Made by a program: the position numbers and the translations under genes. A stretch of DNA of 64,000 nucleotides from Flectobacillus roseus (GTDB lineage: Bacteria; Bacteroidota; Bacteroidia; Cytophagales; Spirosomataceae). The stretch lies in the NCBI RefSeq assembly GCF_030056665.1, contig NZ_JASHIG010000001.1; one strand, given 5' to 3'. Shown here piece by piece: positions 33,706 through 42,889 of this stretch. Each line of letters opens with the position of its first letter. The first letter of the stretch is position 1. The notes under the pieces are model-generated. The model worked only from the letters and a program-made list of their open reading frames with translations, had not been told where the DNA came from and searched no databases.

Positions 33706-34047
33706 AATATTATTTGGTTAATTGATTAATTATTAATGCTTGATTACAGTGCAAATATTATAGGTAAAAATCATTAATCCAAATTTTTTAGATAATTTTT
33801 AAACCTATTTTTTGCTATTTTTCAAAAAATAATCCAAAATCAATCTTTTTATAAACCAATATTATCCCTTTTTACATAAAAAATCAACAAACAAGTTCGT
33901 TTTTAAACATATTTGGCAAATCAACCAATATGCCAAATATTATTCTTTGCACATTTTGATATTTTTTTGGATTTTTCCAATAAAAAAGCCCCAACTTCTT
34001 TCGAAATTGGGGCTTAGAGCCTTTCAGTACAATTGTACTATACCATG
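33706..34047. other. Non-coding interval between porin and ferredoxin genes
   Basis: 342 bp, very AT-rich. I see no gene. It must hold the porin promoter (not pinned down) and the terminator of the ferredoxin gene at 33987-34015. Confidence 0.5.
33987..34015 (-). terminator. Terminator of the ferredoxin gene
   Basis: AAGCCCCAA and its complement form a 9-bp stem, followed by a U-rich tract on the minus strand. Confidence 0.75.
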
Positions 34048-34395
34048 TTACTCAGCATGTAACCATGCTTTTTTAGCCAACAATGTTTCTTCGTCTTCCA
34101 CATACTCTGGGTCTGGAACACAACAGTCAACTGGACAAACAGCTGCACATTGTGGTTCTTCGTGGAATCCCATACACTCAGTACATTTATCGGATACTAT
34201 ATAGTAAAACTCGTCAGAAACCGGAGCCATTGGTTCTTTACCGTTGATAACAGTACCGTCTTCCAATTCAACATCGACCAATTTTGTCCCACCTGACCAA
34301 GTCCACTCTACACCACCCTCATAGATTGCAGTGTTTGGACATTCTGGTTCGCAGGCTCCACAGTTGATACACTCCTCAGTGATAATAATTGCCAT
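34048..34395 (-). CDS. 4Fe-4S dicluster ferredoxin
   Basis: 115 residues with two clusters: CINCGACEPECP (C9, C12, C15, C19) and a second set in KCTECMGFHEEPQCAAVCPV. Between them is a roughly 30-residue insertion (GGVEWTWSGGTKLVDVELED), giving the Bacteroidota-specific form of this ferredoxin. It carries electrons in the cytosol; partners are unknown. A short acidic tail ends the protein. Confidence 0.92.
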   Translation of the reverse strand: MAIIITEECINCGACEPECPNTAIYEGGVEWTWSGGTKLVDVELEDGTVINGKEPMAPVSDEFYYIVSDKCTECMGFHEEPQCAAVCPVDCCVPDPEYVEDEETLLAKKAWLHAE

Positions 34396-34588
34396 AGCTT
34401 TTTAAATAATTGATTAAAACGTTATCGGTTTATGGCTATCGGTTAATCGGAAAAGATTATCGCGCTAAATTCAAAATTTATGATAATGGTTTTGATAACT
34501 GATAACTAGCCACAAATTTAATAACTAAACAGCGAATAGACTAGATAGTTTGAAGACTATTGTAAAAATTTTATTTCCTCTTTTTGAT

Positions 34589-34596
34589 TACCTTTG
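34589..34596 (+). promoter_or_regulatory. -7 box TACCTTTG for the LuxC-like gene
   Basis: It ends 19 bp before the start at 34616, implying a leader of about a dozen bases. This argues for the start at 34616 or 34610 rather than 34550, which lies upstream of the promoter. Confidence 0.55.
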
Positions 34597-34615
34597 TGAA
34601 AATTATCGAATGATT

Positions 34616-35632
34616 ATGACATTAGAAGCAAGAATTGAGGCTTTTGTAGCGCTTGGACGCTTTTTGAAAGACGCAAAAAATCAATCAGAAATTGAACTTT
34701 GGGTAGATTTAGCATACCATCAAAACAACTGGTTTACCCCTGAAAATACCCACTCAGCGATAGAGGCTATCGCTAATTACTTCTTAGACGAGACTGCTTT
34801 TCGCCGTTGGATTGGTAATTATCAAATACCTAATGAAAACCCAAATCCTAAAAGAGTGGGTTTAATCATGGCTGGAAATATTCCTGCGGTGGGTTTTCAT
34901 GATTTGTTTTGTGTCCTTATTTCGGGAAATATCAGTGTTGTAAAACTTAGTTCGCAAGATACTGCCTTGATGAGAGGACTTATTTCAAAATTATTGGAGT
35001 TTGCCCCAGAACTTCCAATCGAATTTGCGGAACAAATGAAAAATGTGGATGCATTGATCGCTACTGGTTCTGACAACACTGCTCGATATTTTGAATATTA
35101 CTTCCGTAACAAACCACATATTATTCGTAAAAACCGTAGTTCGTTAGGCATCATCAAGGGCGATGAAACTACAGAGGACTTTTTGGCGCTAGGACAAGAT
35201 ATTACTTCGTACTTTGGACTGGGCTGTCGCAATGTGTCTAAATTGTATGTTCCAAAAGGTTATGAATTTATCAGCTTTTATGACGCAATCGAGCCGTTAG
35301 GTGACATTTTCTTGAATCACAAATACAAAAATAATTACGATTACAATAAATCAATCTACTTGATTAATGGCGTAAAACATTTTGATAATGGGTTCTTGGT
35401 AGCAACACCAAGTGAAAATCTGGTTTCGCCTATTTCTGTCATCTTTTATGAAGAATATGAAAATGAGCAAGATTTGACAGAAAAATTAGCGGTTCATGAA
35501 GAGAAAATTCAATGTATCGTAGCCAAAGATAGCTGGTTCCCAAATTCAGTTTCATTCGGAGATTCACAATGTCCTAAACTGGATGACTATGCCGATGGCG
35601 TAGATACTATGAAGTTTTTGTTGGAAATGTAA
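34616..35632 (+). CDS. Acyl-CoA reductase, LuxC-like
   Basis: A 338-residue aldehyde-dehydrogenase-fold protein of the LuxC/long-chain acyl-CoA reductase family, which makes fatty aldehydes from acyl-CoA or acyl-protein with NAD(P)H. Visible motifs are VGLIMAGNIPAVGFHDLF, SVVKLSSQDT, IATGSDNTARYFEYYF and the cysteine region FGLGCRNVSKLYVP with the nucleophile Cys. The start at 34616 is chosen from the -7 box. No partner lux genes are present, so this is not a light-emission operon; wax ester or aldehyde metabolism is more likely. Confidence 0.85.
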   Translation: MTLEARIEAFVALGRFLKDAKNQSEIELWVDLAYHQNNWFTPENTHSAIEAIANYFLDETAFRRWIGNYQIPNENPNPKRVGLIMAGNIPAVGFHDLFCVLISGNISVVKLSSQDTALMRGLISKLLEFAPELPIEFAEQMKNVDALIATGSDNTARYFEYYFRNKPHIIRKNRSSLGIIKGDETTEDFLALGQDITSYFGLGCRNVSKLYVPKGYEFISFYDAIEPLGDIFLNHKYKNNYDYNKSIYLINGVKHFDNGFLVATPSENLVSPISVIFYEEYENEQDLTEKLAVHEEKIQCIVAKDSWFPNSVSFGDSQCPKLDDYADGVDTMKFLLEM

Positions 35633-35645
35633 GGATTTGGTTTGC

Positions 35646-35815
35646 ATTGAGTGAGTTTTGATTGAGCGATTGAGCGATTGAGTGATTATTAACAAAAAAA
35701 CTGCGGTCGAAATGAGTTTTCGACCGCAGTTTTTTGTTAATAACCTATCCTTGGATAAGAGGACATTGATGAAAACAATCACTCATTCACTCAATCTCAA
35801 TTCACTCAATTCAAG
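35646..35815. repeat. Extended imperfect palindrome with heptamer repeats
   Basis: Outside the central terminator, GATTGAGCGATTGAGCGATT on the left faces AATCACTCATTCACTCAATC on the right, so tandem GAGTGAT/GATTGAG units are arranged as an inverted repeat about 170 bp across. It is confined to the gap between the LuxC-like and DUF2147 genes. Confidence 0.6.
35686..35743. terminator. Long bidirectional terminator with core GCGGTCGAAA
   Basis: Arms 35686-35712 and 35717-35743 pair over about 26 bp with one bulged A, with A and T tracts on both sides. It separates convergent genes and shares its core with hairpins at 42761 and 62557. Confidence 0.88.
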
Positions 35816-35818
35816 AGG

Positions 35819-36253
35819 TTATTCTCTCGTAAAAGTAACCGACTTACCAAAAATTGGTTTGCCAATATATCCTCTCACATCTAAAGTATTCGAATTCTTG
35901 AGCGTCAAGATACAGTCGTACGTTTTACCGCTTCTTGGATCATATATAGTCCCGTTTCGCCACGTATTTTTGGACTCTGCCATAAAGTTTTTCAATAAAA
36001 CCAAACCCAACATGGGCTTGTTGCGCAATGACTCATCTTGATTTTTGGTATCCAAAACAGGTTTTCCGTTAACCGAAGGTTGTTTAAGCCAAGCTATCTT
36101 TCCATGATACTTTCCGTTTTCTTCATAGATTTGAATTTTGGAAAGCTTATCCGCCGTTAGCCACATTCCTTCTACAGAGGAGCCTTCTGTTTTGTAAAAA
36201 TGAGAAAACAACAAAATAAATCCGATTCCAAAGAGGTTAATGAGAATTTTCAT
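35819..36253 (-). CDS. DUF2147 secreted protein
   Basis: 144 residues: a short signal peptide (MKILINLFGIGFILLFSHF), then a DUF2147 beta-barrel-like domain, EGMWLTADKLSKIQIYEENG, WRNGTIYDPRSGKTYDCILT and LDVRGYIGKPIFGKSVTFTR. Family members are small periplasmic proteins of unknown function. The next minus-strand gene is the PAP2 phosphatase, 33 bp upstream, so they may share a transcript. Confidence 0.88.
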   Translation of the reverse strand: MKILINLFGIGFILLFSHFYKTEGSSVEGMWLTADKLSKIQIYEENGKYHGKIAWLKQPSVNGKPVLDTKNQDESLRNKPMLGLVLLKNFMAESKNTWRNGTIYDPRSGKTYDCILTLKNSNTLDVRGYIGKPIFGKSVTFTRE

Positions 36254-36286
36254 AGATTTTCGTATTGAGTATTGTTAATGAGTAAA

Positions 36287-36844
36287 CTATTTTGAGCTCA
36301 GAATGTTAGGATACACTTTTGATACCCCATAAGCTGCAATAGAGCCAATGATCGCTCCACAAATTACATCACCAGGATAATGAACTCCAACATAGATACG
36401 GCTGTAACTTACAATTATTGCCCAAGGAAATAAAAATTTGACCCAAGCGTGTTGCCTTCCGTACTGTAAATAAAGAAATACGGCCAAAGTAAAACTGTTG
36501 GCAGCATGCGAACTACAAAAACCAAATTGTCCTCCACAACCTCCTACCAAATGTATTAAACTGGCTAAACTTGGCTCATGGCAAGGACGTAATCTAGCTA
36601 CCCAAGGTTTGAGCAATCCTGAACAAACTTGATCCGAAATCAATATACAGAACAAGATCGCTACCAAGACTTTCCAACTTGACTTACCTTCTTGTTTAAT
36701 AATAAAATAAAGAAAAAATAAATACAAGGGTATCCATGTAAACTTATTGGTCATCAAACTCATAAAACCGTCCATGACAGGATGATGAATACCATTCAAG
36801 AAAAGAAAGGCTTGTGTATCAAAAGATTTGAGAGATTCCAACAT
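36287..36844 (-). CDS. PAP2-family membrane phosphatase
   Basis: A 185-residue protein with five membrane helices and the three PAP2 catalytic blocks: KPWVARLRP (KX6RP), CSSHAAN (the PSGH block, here Ser-Ser-His), and SRIYVGVHYPGD (SRX5HX3D). It probably dephosphorylates undecaprenyl or phosphatidate-type lipids at the outer face of the inner membrane. Confidence 0.9.
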   Translation of the reverse strand: MLESLKSFDTQAFLFLNGIHHPVMDGFMSLMTNKFTWIPLYLFFLYFIIKQEGKSSWKVLVAILFCILISDQVCSGLLKPWVARLRPCHEPSLASLIHLVGGCGGQFGFCSSHAANSFTLAVFLYLQYGRQHAWVKFLFPWAIIVSYSRIYVGVHYPGDVICGAIIGSIAAYGVSKVYPNILSSK

Positions 36845-37149
36845 AAAATGAGGCTATTCTTAATCTGAAACAGATGGATGAAGAGAAAATAAACCGTGTC
36901 AGAATCGTGTAGGTATGAGTTGACTCTAAACTATTGCAGATTTGGGATTTGGGATTTCGGAAATAAAGTAAAATACCTTTATTTTTCACAAAATATAGAA
37001 GTCTACACTTCCGAAATCCAATATCCGATATCCGATATCCGAAATAAATGGTTTTTATTATCCTTTGTAGAGTACTAATTGTGAATTTGAATATCAAGAT
37101 AATACAAACACACTCAAAACTCAACACTCACATGACACGGTTGAGTATT
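36845..37149. other. Non-coding interval with short inverted repeats
   Basis: 305 bp between minus-strand genes. It contains GATTTGGGATTTGGGATTTC facing GAAATCCAATATCCGATATC, so a loose palindrome with repeated GATATCC units. No gene is seen. Confidence 0.5.
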
Positions 37150-38124
37150 TTAAACAAATCGTAACACTTTACGAACACGCTCAATCGTTGCTTTGGCGAT
37201 TTCTTCTGCTTTGGCTTCTCCGATTTTCAATTTTGCTTCTAGCTCGTCTAAGTTGTTCATGTAATACTCAAACAAACGTCTTTCTTCTGCAAACTCACGC
37301 ACCAAGACTTCATGCAATGCTTGTTTGGCATGACCGTAGCCAAAGCCACCTGCCAAATATTTTTCACGCATTGTAGCAATCTCCTCTGTAGTTGCGACTA
37401 ATTCATACAATTTGAAAACGTTACAAGTATCAGGATTTTTAGGTTCTTCTAAAGGAGTGGTATCTGTAACAATTTTCTTAACAACTTTTAGTAATTCCTT
37501 TTCAGGTAAAAACACATCGATGAAGTTGCCATACGATTTACTCATCTTTTGTCCATCAATCCCAGGAATCGTCATAACTGACTCATCAATTCTTGCCTCT
37601 GGCAATACCAAAACCTCCTCTTCATATTGGCGGTTAAATGCTGACGCAATATCACGAGTCATTTCAAGGTGCTGACGTTGGTCTTTGCCAACAGGTACCA
37701 AGTGAGCATCATATAAAACGATGTCTGCTGCTTGTAAAACTGGATAGGTAAACAAACCAGCGTTTACACTAGCTAATTTTTCTGATTTTTCTTTAAAGCT
37801 ATGCGCATTGGCCAACATAGGAAATGGCGTAAAGCAATTAAGATACCACATCAATTCGGTATGATAGCCAGCCAATCTTGATTGACGGTAGAAAAAGTTT
37901 TTCTCAGGGTCAAATCCGCAAGCCAACCATGCGGCTGCAATAGCATAAGTATTTTGACGAAGTGCATCACCATCTTTCAAACTTGTTAAAGTATGTAAGT
38001 CGGCAATGAACAAAAATGATTCATTATTTGGTTCTTTAGACAAGGCTACGGCTGGGCGAATCGCTCCCAAAATATTTCCCAAATGTGGACGCCCCGATGC
38101 TTGAATGCCTGTTAGTATTCTCAT
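37150..38124 (-). CDS. trpS: Tryptophanyl-tRNA synthetase
   Basis: A 324-residue class I aminoacyl-tRNA synthetase charging tRNA-Trp. The HIGH-type motif is PHLGN (H14) and the KMSKS loop is QKMSKSYGNF near 195. TGIQASGRPHLGNILGA at the N-terminus and VPVGKDQRQHLEMTRDIA are diagnostic. The start at 38124 places the TGIQ motif at residue 5; the ATG at 38220 would add 32 non-homologous residues. Confidence 0.96.
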   Translation of the reverse strand: MRILTGIQASGRPHLGNILGAIRPAVALSKEPNNESFLFIADLHTLTSLKDGDALRQNTYAIAAAWLACGFDPEKNFFYRQSRLAGYHTELMWYLNCFTPFPMLANAHSFKEKSEKLASVNAGLFTYPVLQAADIVLYDAHLVPVGKDQRQHLEMTRDIASAFNRQYEEEVLVLPEARIDESVMTIPGIDGQKMSKSYGNFIDVFLPEKELLKVVKKIVTDTTPLEEPKNPDTCNVFKLYELVATTEEIATMREKYLAGGFGYGHAKQALHEVLVREFAEERRLFEYYMNNLDELEAKLKIGEAKAEEIAKATIERVRKVLRFV

Positions 38125-38288
38125 GCTAGAAGGATTAATTGGTTCTTTGTGATATTGAAGCCTTCGCAAGCTTCGAGTCCATTTTTGTACAAAATTCCAC
38201 AAATTCCTCCAATCCGTCAAATCATGGTTTGAACATTTTGAGTAACTTCACAAATAAGAACTGATACAAATCTATAAAAAGTAAAAAT

Positions 38289-38975
38289 ATGGCCATTACT
38301 CAACAAACTTTTGAATACCTTAATCAACTCAAAATCAACAATAACCGAGAATGGTTTCACGCCAACAAGAAAGAATACGATGGAGTAAAAGCAAGTTTTG
38401 AAGAAACCATCCAAGAATTAATAAATACCATTGGAACGTTTGAAAACCTGTCTGGCGTAAAAATTAAGGACTGTAATTATCGAATTGCTCGTGATGTCCG
38501 TTTTTCGGCAAACAAAGCGCCTTACAAAACTTGGCTCTCGGCTAGTTTTTCGGAAGGTGGTCGTAAGTCAGGAAAAATGGATTACTATTTACATATAGAA
38601 GATGGAGGCTCCTTTTTGGGTGGCGGTATGTATTCTCCAACAGCAGAACAACTCGCGGCATTCCGTCAAGAAATAGATTTTAGTCCAGAAAGTCTAAAAG
38701 GTATTATCTTTGATCCTCTTTTTGTCAAAACCTTTGGAACGCCTGAAGGTGAGAAAGTAAAAACTTCTCCAAAAGGGTATGATAAAAACCATCCAGAAAT
38801 TGAATTACTGAAATGGAAACAGATGTTTTTCTGGAAAAAATTTACAAACGAAGAGGTGCTTTCGCCCAACTTTGTGGAGCAAGTTACTGAAACATGTAAA
38901 GTGTTAAAACCTTATTTGGATTACCTGAATGTCATTTTCTTCTACCACGAAGAGCCAGATATTCAGTTGTTGTAG
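38289..38975 (+). CDS. DUF2461 family protein
   Basis: A 228-residue cytosolic protein. The N-terminus FEYLNQLKINNNREWFHANK and the core NYRIARDVRFSANKAPYKTW identify DUF2461, followed by YYLHIEDGGSFLGGGMYSPT. Function unknown in all members. Divergent from trpS, 66 bp upstream of dnaE on the same strand. Confidence 0.92.
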   Translation: MAITQQTFEYLNQLKINNNREWFHANKKEYDGVKASFEETIQELINTIGTFENLSGVKIKDCNYRIARDVRFSANKAPYKTWLSASFSEGGRKSGKMDYYLHIEDGGSFLGGGMYSPTAEQLAAFRQEIDFSPESLKGIIFDPLFVKTFGTPEGEKVKTSPKGYDKNHPEIELLKWKQMFFWKKFTNEEVLSPNFVEQVTETCKVLKPYLDYLNVIFFYHEEPDIQLL

Positions 38976-39041
38976 GAAAGAAATTAATTCTGAAATAGGT
39001 TTTTCCAAACCATTTCTTTGCCAATATTACCCTTAGAAATT

Positions 39042-42000
39042 ATGCAATTTAGTCACTTACACTGTCACACACAGTACTCCTTACTCGATGGAGCTTCAAA
39101 AATTTCTGGGCTTTTTGCAAAAGCCAAGGCTGATAATATGCCAGCTGTGGCTATTACAGACCACGGAAATATGTTTGGGGCGTTCCAATTTGTGGCAGAA
39201 GCAGGCAAACATGGAGACGTCAAACCTATCGTGGGTTGCGAGTTCTATGTTGTAGAAGACCGTCACAAAAAATCCTTTTCAAAAGACCAAAAAGACCGTC
39301 GTAATCACCAATTAATGCTGGCCAAAAACCGCAAAGGTTACGAAAACTTGGTCAAACTTTGTTCGTTGGGATACATTGAGGGTTTATATGGTAAATATCC
39401 TCGTATCGATAAAGAATTGATTCTACAATATCATGAGGGATTAATCGCGACTACGTGCTGCATCGGTGCTTCTGTTCCTCAAGCTATCTTAAAACATGGT
39501 GAAGAAGAAGCTGAGAAAGAATTCAAATGGTGGCTAGACCTCTTTGGTGAGGATTATTATATCGAGGTACAAAACCATGAAATTCCTGACCAACTAAAGG
39601 TAAATGAGGTTTTACTGAAGTTTGCCAAAAAATACAATGTAAAAGTAATTGCGTCGAATGACTCTCACTATCTCGACCAAAAGGATGCCAACGCACACGA
39701 TATTTTACTTTGTATCAACACAGGGGAAAAGCAATCAACCCCAACTTATAAGGATGTTGATGATGGTGAAAGTGTAAAAGGAAAACGTTTTGCCTTTTAT
39801 AATGACCAATTCTATTTTAAGTCAACTCAAGAAATGACTGACCTTTGGAGCCATATTCCAGAGGCAATTGATAATACCAACGAAATCGTTGACAAGTGTG
39901 ACCACTTGAAACTGAAGCAAGATATTTTGCTTCCTAATTATCAGATTCCAGCAGGTTTTGTTTCTCAAGACGATTATCTCGAACACCTTACATGGGAAGG
40001 TGCTCGCAACCGATATGGTGAAAATTGGGAAGAACCGCACATCAAGGAACGTTTGGCGTTTGAGTTACACGTGGTAAGAACGATGGGATTTGCGGGTTAC
40101 TTCTTGATTGTACAAGATTTTATCAACGCTGGTCGAGACTTGGGCGTATTTGTGGGTCCAGGTCGTGGTTCGGCGGCGGGTTCAGCGGTAGCCTATTGTA
40201 TCGGTATTACCAATATTGACCCAATCAAATACAATCTCCTATTTGAGCGTTTCTTGAATCCTGACCGTAAATCAATGCCCGATATTGATACGGACTTCGA
40301 TGACGAAGGTCGCCAAAAAGTGATTGATTATGTAGTAGATAAATATGGTAAACAGCAAGTTGCACATATTGTAACCTATGGTACAATGGCTGCTAAAATG
40401 TCCATCAAAGACGTAGCTCGTGTGATGGATTTACCATTGAATGAATCCAACGAACTTGCAAAACTAGTCCCTGATAAACCCGGCACTAGTTTGAACCGCG
40501 TAATGAATGCCCCTCTAGTTGGTGAAAAATCACTTGCTGAAAAAGAACAATTACAGGCTGAAGATATCGAAAACGTCAAGAAACTCCGTGAAATTCGAAG
40601 AGAAGGTTCTTTACGTTCAAAAGTATTAGAAGAAGCCTTGGTATTGGAAGGTTCGGTTCGTGGGACGGGTATTCATGCTGCGGGTATTATCATTGCGCCA
40701 AAGGATTTAACTGAAATTTTGCCAGTTGCGACTTCAAAAGAAGTAAACTTATTAATTACGCAATTTGAAGGTAAAATCATTGAAGACGCTGGTGTAATCA
40801 AAATGGACTTTTTGGGTCTAAAAACCCTTTCAATCCTAAAGGAAGCCCTTCGTTTAATTAAGCAAAACTACGGTGTAGAAATTGATTTAGATACCATTCC
40901 GCTCGATGACGTAAAAACTTACGAATTATATCAACGAGGCGAAACAAACGCTACCTTCCAATTTGAATCTGGTGGTATGCAAAAGCACTTATTGGACTTA
41001 AAGCCCGATCAATTCTCGGATTTAATTGCCATGAATGCCTTGTACCGACCAGGTCCTATTGCCTATATTCCCAACTTTATTGCTCGTAAACATGGTCGTG
41101 AGGAAATCTCGTACGATTTGCCCGACATGGAGGAATACTTGGCAGATACTTATGGAATTACCGTTTATCAAGAGCAGGTGATGCTTTTATCTCAAAAACT
41201 AGCAGGTTTCTCAAAAGGAGACGCCGACGTTTTGAGAAAAGCGATGGGTAAAAAAGACCGCTACACACTTGATAAAATGAAAAGTAAGTTTGTGGACGGT
41301 GCTAAAGAAAAAGGGCATCCTGAAGACAAACTCAATAAAATCTGGACAGACTGGGAAGCCTTTGCACAATATGCCTTCAACAAATCTCACTCGACTTGTT
41401 ATGCATTTGTAGCTTACCAAACTGGTTATCTCAAAGCGCATTATCCTTCGGAGTATATGGCTGCCGTGATGTCTAACTCTTTAGGCAACATTGAAAAGAT
41501 TACATTCTTTATGGAAGAGTGTAAGCGTATGGGATTGCCTGTATTGGGACCAGACATCAATGAATCTTACCGCTCGTTTGCCGTAAACAAAAAAGGAGAA
41601 ATTCGATTTGGTTTGGGTGCCATCAAGGGAACTGGTGATGCTGCGGTAGAATCAATTATCGAAGAGCGTGACAAAAATGGTCCTTACAAGGATATTTATG
41701 ACTTTGTGACTCGTGTAAATTTACGAACGGTAAACAAGAAAACGCTAGAAAGTTTGGCTTATGCAGGTGCATTTGATTGTTATCCAGAAATCCACCGAGC
41801 CATCTATTTTGAAGAAAGTGAAGGTAGTACCTTTATTGAAAAAATTATCCGTTATGCCAACAAATCCACTGAACTAGCTTCTTCAGCCCAAGCGTCTTTA
41901 TTCGGAATGTTGGGTGATGGTGGCGGAGCAGATATTGCCAAACCAAAAATTCCGAGTATCGAAAAATGGTCTCAAATGGAGCGATTGAAGTTCGAAAAAG

Positions 42001-42614
42001 ATGTTGTGGGTATCTATATCTCTGGTCACCCACTAGACACTTATCGACTCGAACTTGACAGTTTTTGTACTACTACCTTGGATAAAGTAATGGACCCTGC
42101 TTATCGTGGAAAAGAGGTAAGTGTAGGAGGAATTGTCACAAAAGTGGTTGAACGCTATTCTAAAAACGGTAATCCATTTATGCTATTCACATTGGAAGAT
42201 TATAATGGCAGTTATGAGTTTGCGCTTTTTGGGGAGGATTTTGTGAACCTATCAAAATACGTTTCTCAAGATAGATTTTTGTATGTACGAGGTACTGTTC
42301 GCAACCGTTGGGGCAAGCCTGACGACTGGGAATATAAACCTATGAGTATGCAATTGCTTTCAGAAATTCGGGATAAATACACCAAAGAACTCAGTATTAC
42401 TTTAGGATTGCAGTCTGTAAATTCTATGATAGTAGAATCTTTGAATCAACTTTTCCTAAAACATCAAGGTACATGTAGTGTTTCTGTGAAAGTTGTCGAT
42501 CCTGAAGACAAAGTGGAGGTTACTATGCTCTCAAGGAAGAATAAAATTTCTCCCAATAATGAATTCTTAGAAGAACTTCAGCAAATTAATGGCATTACTT
42601 TTAAGTTGAACTAG
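39042..42614 (+). CDS. dnaE: DNA polymerase III alpha subunit
   Basis: The replicative polymerase, 1190 residues. It has an N-terminal PHP domain (1-280) with SHLHCHTQYSLLDGASK and AITDHGNMFGAF, a catalytic palm with GPGRGSAAGSAVAYCIGITN and MPDIDTDFDDEGRQ (two catalytic Asp), a beta-binding and HhH region (KKTLESLAYAGAFD), and an OB domain (about 1000-1090). The ATG at 39042 begins the PHP domain directly; the one at 39018 is less likely. A terminator follows after about 150 bp. Confidence 0.98.
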   Translation: MQFSHLHCHTQYSLLDGASKISGLFAKAKADNMPAVAITDHGNMFGAFQFVAEAGKHGDVKPIVGCEFYVVEDRHKKSFSKDQKDRRNHQLMLAKNRKGYENLVKLCSLGYIEGLYGKYPRIDKELILQYHEGLIATTCCIGASVPQAILKHGEEEAEKEFKWWLDLFGEDYYIEVQNHEIPDQLKVNEVLLKFAKKYNVKVIASNDSHYLDQKDANAHDILLCINTGEKQSTPTYKDVDDGESVKGKRFAFYNDQFYFKSTQEMTDLWSHIPEAIDNTNEIVDKCDHLKLKQDILLPNYQIPAGFVSQDDYLEHLTWEGARNRYGENWEEPHIKERLAFELHVVRTMGFAGYFLIVQDFINAGRDLGVFVGPGRGSAAGSAVAYCIGITNIDPIKYNLLFERFLNPDRKSMPDIDTDFDDEGRQKVIDYVVDKYGKQQVAHIVTYGTMAAKMSIKDVARVMDLPLNESNELAKLVPDKPGTSLNRVMNAPLVGEKSLAEKEQLQAEDIENVKKLREIRREGSLRSKVLEEALVLEGSVRGTGIHAAGIIIAPKDLTEILPVATSKEVNLLITQFEGKIIEDAGVIKMDFLGLKTLSILKEALRLIKQNYGVEIDLDTIPLDDVKTYELYQRGETNATFQFESGGMQKHLLDLKPDQFSDLIAMNALYRPGPIAYIPNFIARKHGREEISYDLPDMEEYLADTYGITVYQEQVMLLSQKLAGFSKGDADVLRKAMGKKDRYTLDKMKSKFVDGAKEKGHPEDKLNKIWTDWEAFAQYAFNKSHSTCYAFVAYQTGYLKAHYPSEYMAAVMSNSLGNIEKITFFMEECKRMGLPVLGPDINESYRSFAVNKKGEIRFGLGAIKGTGDAAVESIIEERDKNGPYKDIYDFVTRVNLRTVNKKTLESLAYAGAFDCYPEIHRAIYFEESEGSTFIEKIIRYANKSTELASSAQASLFGMLGDGGGADIAKPKIPSIEKWSQMERLKFEKDVVGIYISGHPLDTYRLELDSFCTTTLDKVMDPAYRGKEVSVGGIVTKVVERYSKNGNPFMLFTLEDYNGSYEFALFGEDFVNLSKYVSQDRFLYVRGTVRNRWGKPDDWEYKPMSMQLLSEIRDKYTKELSITLGLQSVNSMIVESLNQLFLKHQGTCSVSVKVVDPEDKVEVTMLSRKNKISPNNEFLEELQQINGITFKLN

Positions 42615-42760
42615 TTAGAGTAACATAGTTAGGAAGGAACAAAGGCACGTAGTGAATAATCACCGAGTGAGTGATTTGTGCTTTAGTAATTATGTTAAAG
42701 TTTGTAATTTAGAAGTAGAGATGTAACACTTTACGATTAAATCAGAATTAGTATAGCAAT

Positions 42761-42803
42761 ATCAAAAAGCGGTTGAAAATTATTTTTCAACCGCTTTTTT
42801 GAT
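42761..42803. terminator. Bidirectional terminator with core GCGGTTGAAAA
   Basis: Arms of about 19 bp around a 4-nt loop with A/T tracts on both sides, between convergent dnaE and hmp. The core resembles hairpins at 35686 and 62557. Confidence 0.85.
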
Positions 42804-42889
42804 GAAAAATCATAGAATCATCTCAGCTTTAAACTGTTTCTATTGTGTATGCACTTTCAACTTTTAAAGCCGCCTATTTGATTGTTTCT

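Noticed and set aside
34616..35632. Bioluminescence (lux) operon
   Set aside because: Only a LuxC-like reductase is present; no luxA, luxB, luxD or luxE is nearby.
35640..35820. Possible CRISPR-like repeat array
   Set aside because: The units are heptamers without spacers of constant length and are arranged as an inverted repeat.
36845..37149. Small genes in the gap between the PAP2 and trpS genes
   Set aside because: The open frames on both strands consist of simple GATATC/ATTTCG repeats with no start context or family pattern.
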